Assembly: GCA_028282725.1 (NCBI GenBank)
Contig: JANQHF010000010.1
Location: 1 to 64,000 of the forward strand
Reading direction: 5' to 3'
Source of the DNA: Saprospiraceae bacterium
Lineage (GTDB): Bacteria; Bacteroidota; Bacteroidia; Chitinophagales; Saprospiraceae
DNA length: 64,000 bases
The notes beneath the pieces were generated by a model. The model made no database searches. It was not told the origin of the DNA and was given only the letters and a program-made list of their open reading frames with translations. A program made the translations under genes and the position numbers. Of this stretch, positions 63,431 through 64,000 are shown in pieces (positions within the stretch are counted from its first letter, which is position 1; each line of letters starts with the position of its first letter).

Positions 63431-64000
63431 TTATCTCAAAAAGTTCGGGTTTTTTCTGAAAAGAAATATCAGGATCGCTCCGGTTAACGCACCTCCAATA
63501 TGAGCAAAGTGAGCAATCCCTGTCGAAGCCGCTGTCAGGCCCAGATACAAATCAACAACGAGTAATATTCCGACCAGATATTTTGCTTTCATCGGTATGG
63601 GCGGTATCAACAACATGATTTTCGCATTCGGAAATAAAAATGCAAATGCTAAAAGCACACCCGAAATAGCACCCGATGCACCAACTACAGCAGAATGGCC
63701 TCCCAGGATGATGTGTAACGCCAGGGCGCCTAACCCACAAAGCATATAAAAAAATAAAAACCTTCTCGGGCCCCATACTCTTTCGACATTTGGACCAAAA
63801 AAGAATAGCGTAAGCATATTAAAGAAGAGATGAGGTATATTCCCGTGGTTGAACATATGAGTGACAATCTGCACCGGGTGAAAGTTTGAGCTTTCAAAAG
63901 GAAAGAAGACGAAGTATTGTGCAAAATGATTGAAGAATGGTAATTGGACAGCAAAAAATACAATGGCATTAATGAACAGGAGATTCTTTACTACATCGGT
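63431..64000 (-). CDS. Rhomboid family protease, N-terminus beyond window
   Basis: The reverse strand is open from the window edge to the stop at 63431 (189 residues seen). The first segment TDVVKNLLFINAIVFFAVQL is a membrane helix that normally lies near the start. Next come HMFNHGNIPHLFFNMLTLFFFG, the GASGAISGVLLAF nucleophile motif and the IAHFAHIGGALTG histidine motif, so the active site looks intact. Only the first residues are missing, as the family begins shortly before this point. Confidence 0.9.
   Translation of the reverse strand, partial: TDVVKNLLFINAIVFFAVQLPFFNHFAQYFVFFPFESSNFHPVQIVTHMFNHGNIPHLFFNMLTLFFFGPNVERVWGPRRFLFFYMLCGLGALALHIILGGHSAVVGASGAISGVLLAFAFLFPNAKIMLLIPPIPMKAKYLVGILLVVDLYLGLTAASTGIAHFAHIGGALTGAILIFLFRKNPNFLR

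Noticed and set aside
1..64000. CRISPR arrays, prophage, transposons or defence islands
   Set aside because: No regular repeat array, transposase, integrase, phage structural gene or known defence protein was found in any frame.

Overview
The window reads as chromosomal sequence from a member of the Bacteroidota, most likely a free-living, probably marine or aquatic relative of the Saprospiria. The support is indirect. Shine-Dalgarno sequences are weak, several promoters match the Bacteroidota form (TTG, about 20 bases, TAnnTTTG), and SecA is long (1100 aa). There is a fused ThrA, an extended Lgt and a zinc-cysteine-less Tgt, and secreted proteins carry DGTL...RT repeats or dockerin-like ends. 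No rRNA, tRNA, CRISPR array, transposase, integrase or prophage gene was found. Most genes are housekeeping and densely packed, so only one gap exceeds 300 bases (1036-1421).

Layout. 1-1035: end-truncated gene for a secreted repeat protein. 1.4-4.0 kb: a cell-wall glucosaminidase, an aspartoacylase-family enzyme and glutamate formimidoyltransferase. 4.0-7.6 kb: a forward run of rhomboid protease, ribosomal protein L25, an NlpC/P60 lipoprotein, adenylate kinase and Obg GTPase. 7.6-11.0 kb: a class III aminotransferase, then two tandem exported thioredoxin-fold proteins. 11.1-16.9 kb: a reverse-strand polysaccharide operon (polymerase/ligase-like membrane protein, three glycosyltransferases, a sulfotransferase, an unknown membrane-anchored protein). 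17.0-21.7 kb: dnaX facing a short DnaE-type polymerase. 21.8-23.7 kb: a DinB/YfiT-like protein, an acyltransferase and RNase HII. 23.9-26.6 kb: a TM2-TPR-SHOCT protein, ComF and Lgt. 26.6-33.4 kb (reverse): MetF, an exported carboxypeptidase-regulatory-domain protein, Lon and ThrA. 33.6-39.8 kb: SecA, a SPOR-like protein, RodA and Tgt. 39.9-45.2 kb: an HtrA protease, pterin dehydratase, M42 peptidase, archaeal-type CMP kinase and UvrB. 45.3-51.5 kb: MetH, then Wzz, DUF2061 and a second sulfotransferase. 51.6-54.1 kb: an unknown protein and a large secreted dockerin-like protein. 54.3-59.9 kb: Crp/Fnr regulator, PyrD, RecA, PdeM nuclease, an ECF sigma factor with a putative anti-sigma partner, and RF1. 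59.9-64.0 kb (reverse): an M28/glutaminyl-cyclase-like lipoprotein, CysS and two rhomboids, the last cut by the window edge.

How the genes work together. MetF, MetH and ThrA together cover much of methionine and threonine synthesis, although they are scattered. DnaX, the DnaE-like polymerase, UvrB, RecA, PdeM and RNase HII form a strong replication and repair component. Two separate loci (11-17 kb and 49-51.5 kb) combine surface-glycan genes with sulfotransferases, pointing to a sulfated exopolysaccharide or capsule.

Most notable observations. (1) dnaX has a nine-A run just after its AAA+/clamp-loader core, with stop codons in both alternative frames within a few codons. This is the arrangement used for transcriptional slippage in Thermus dnaX. 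(2) pdeM has no ATG, GTG or TTG codon available, and its best start is an ATT overlapping the recA stop. (3) DnaX, Tgt and the DnaE PHP domain have each lost canonical metal-binding residues. No wholly new multi-gene defence or mobile system is evident.
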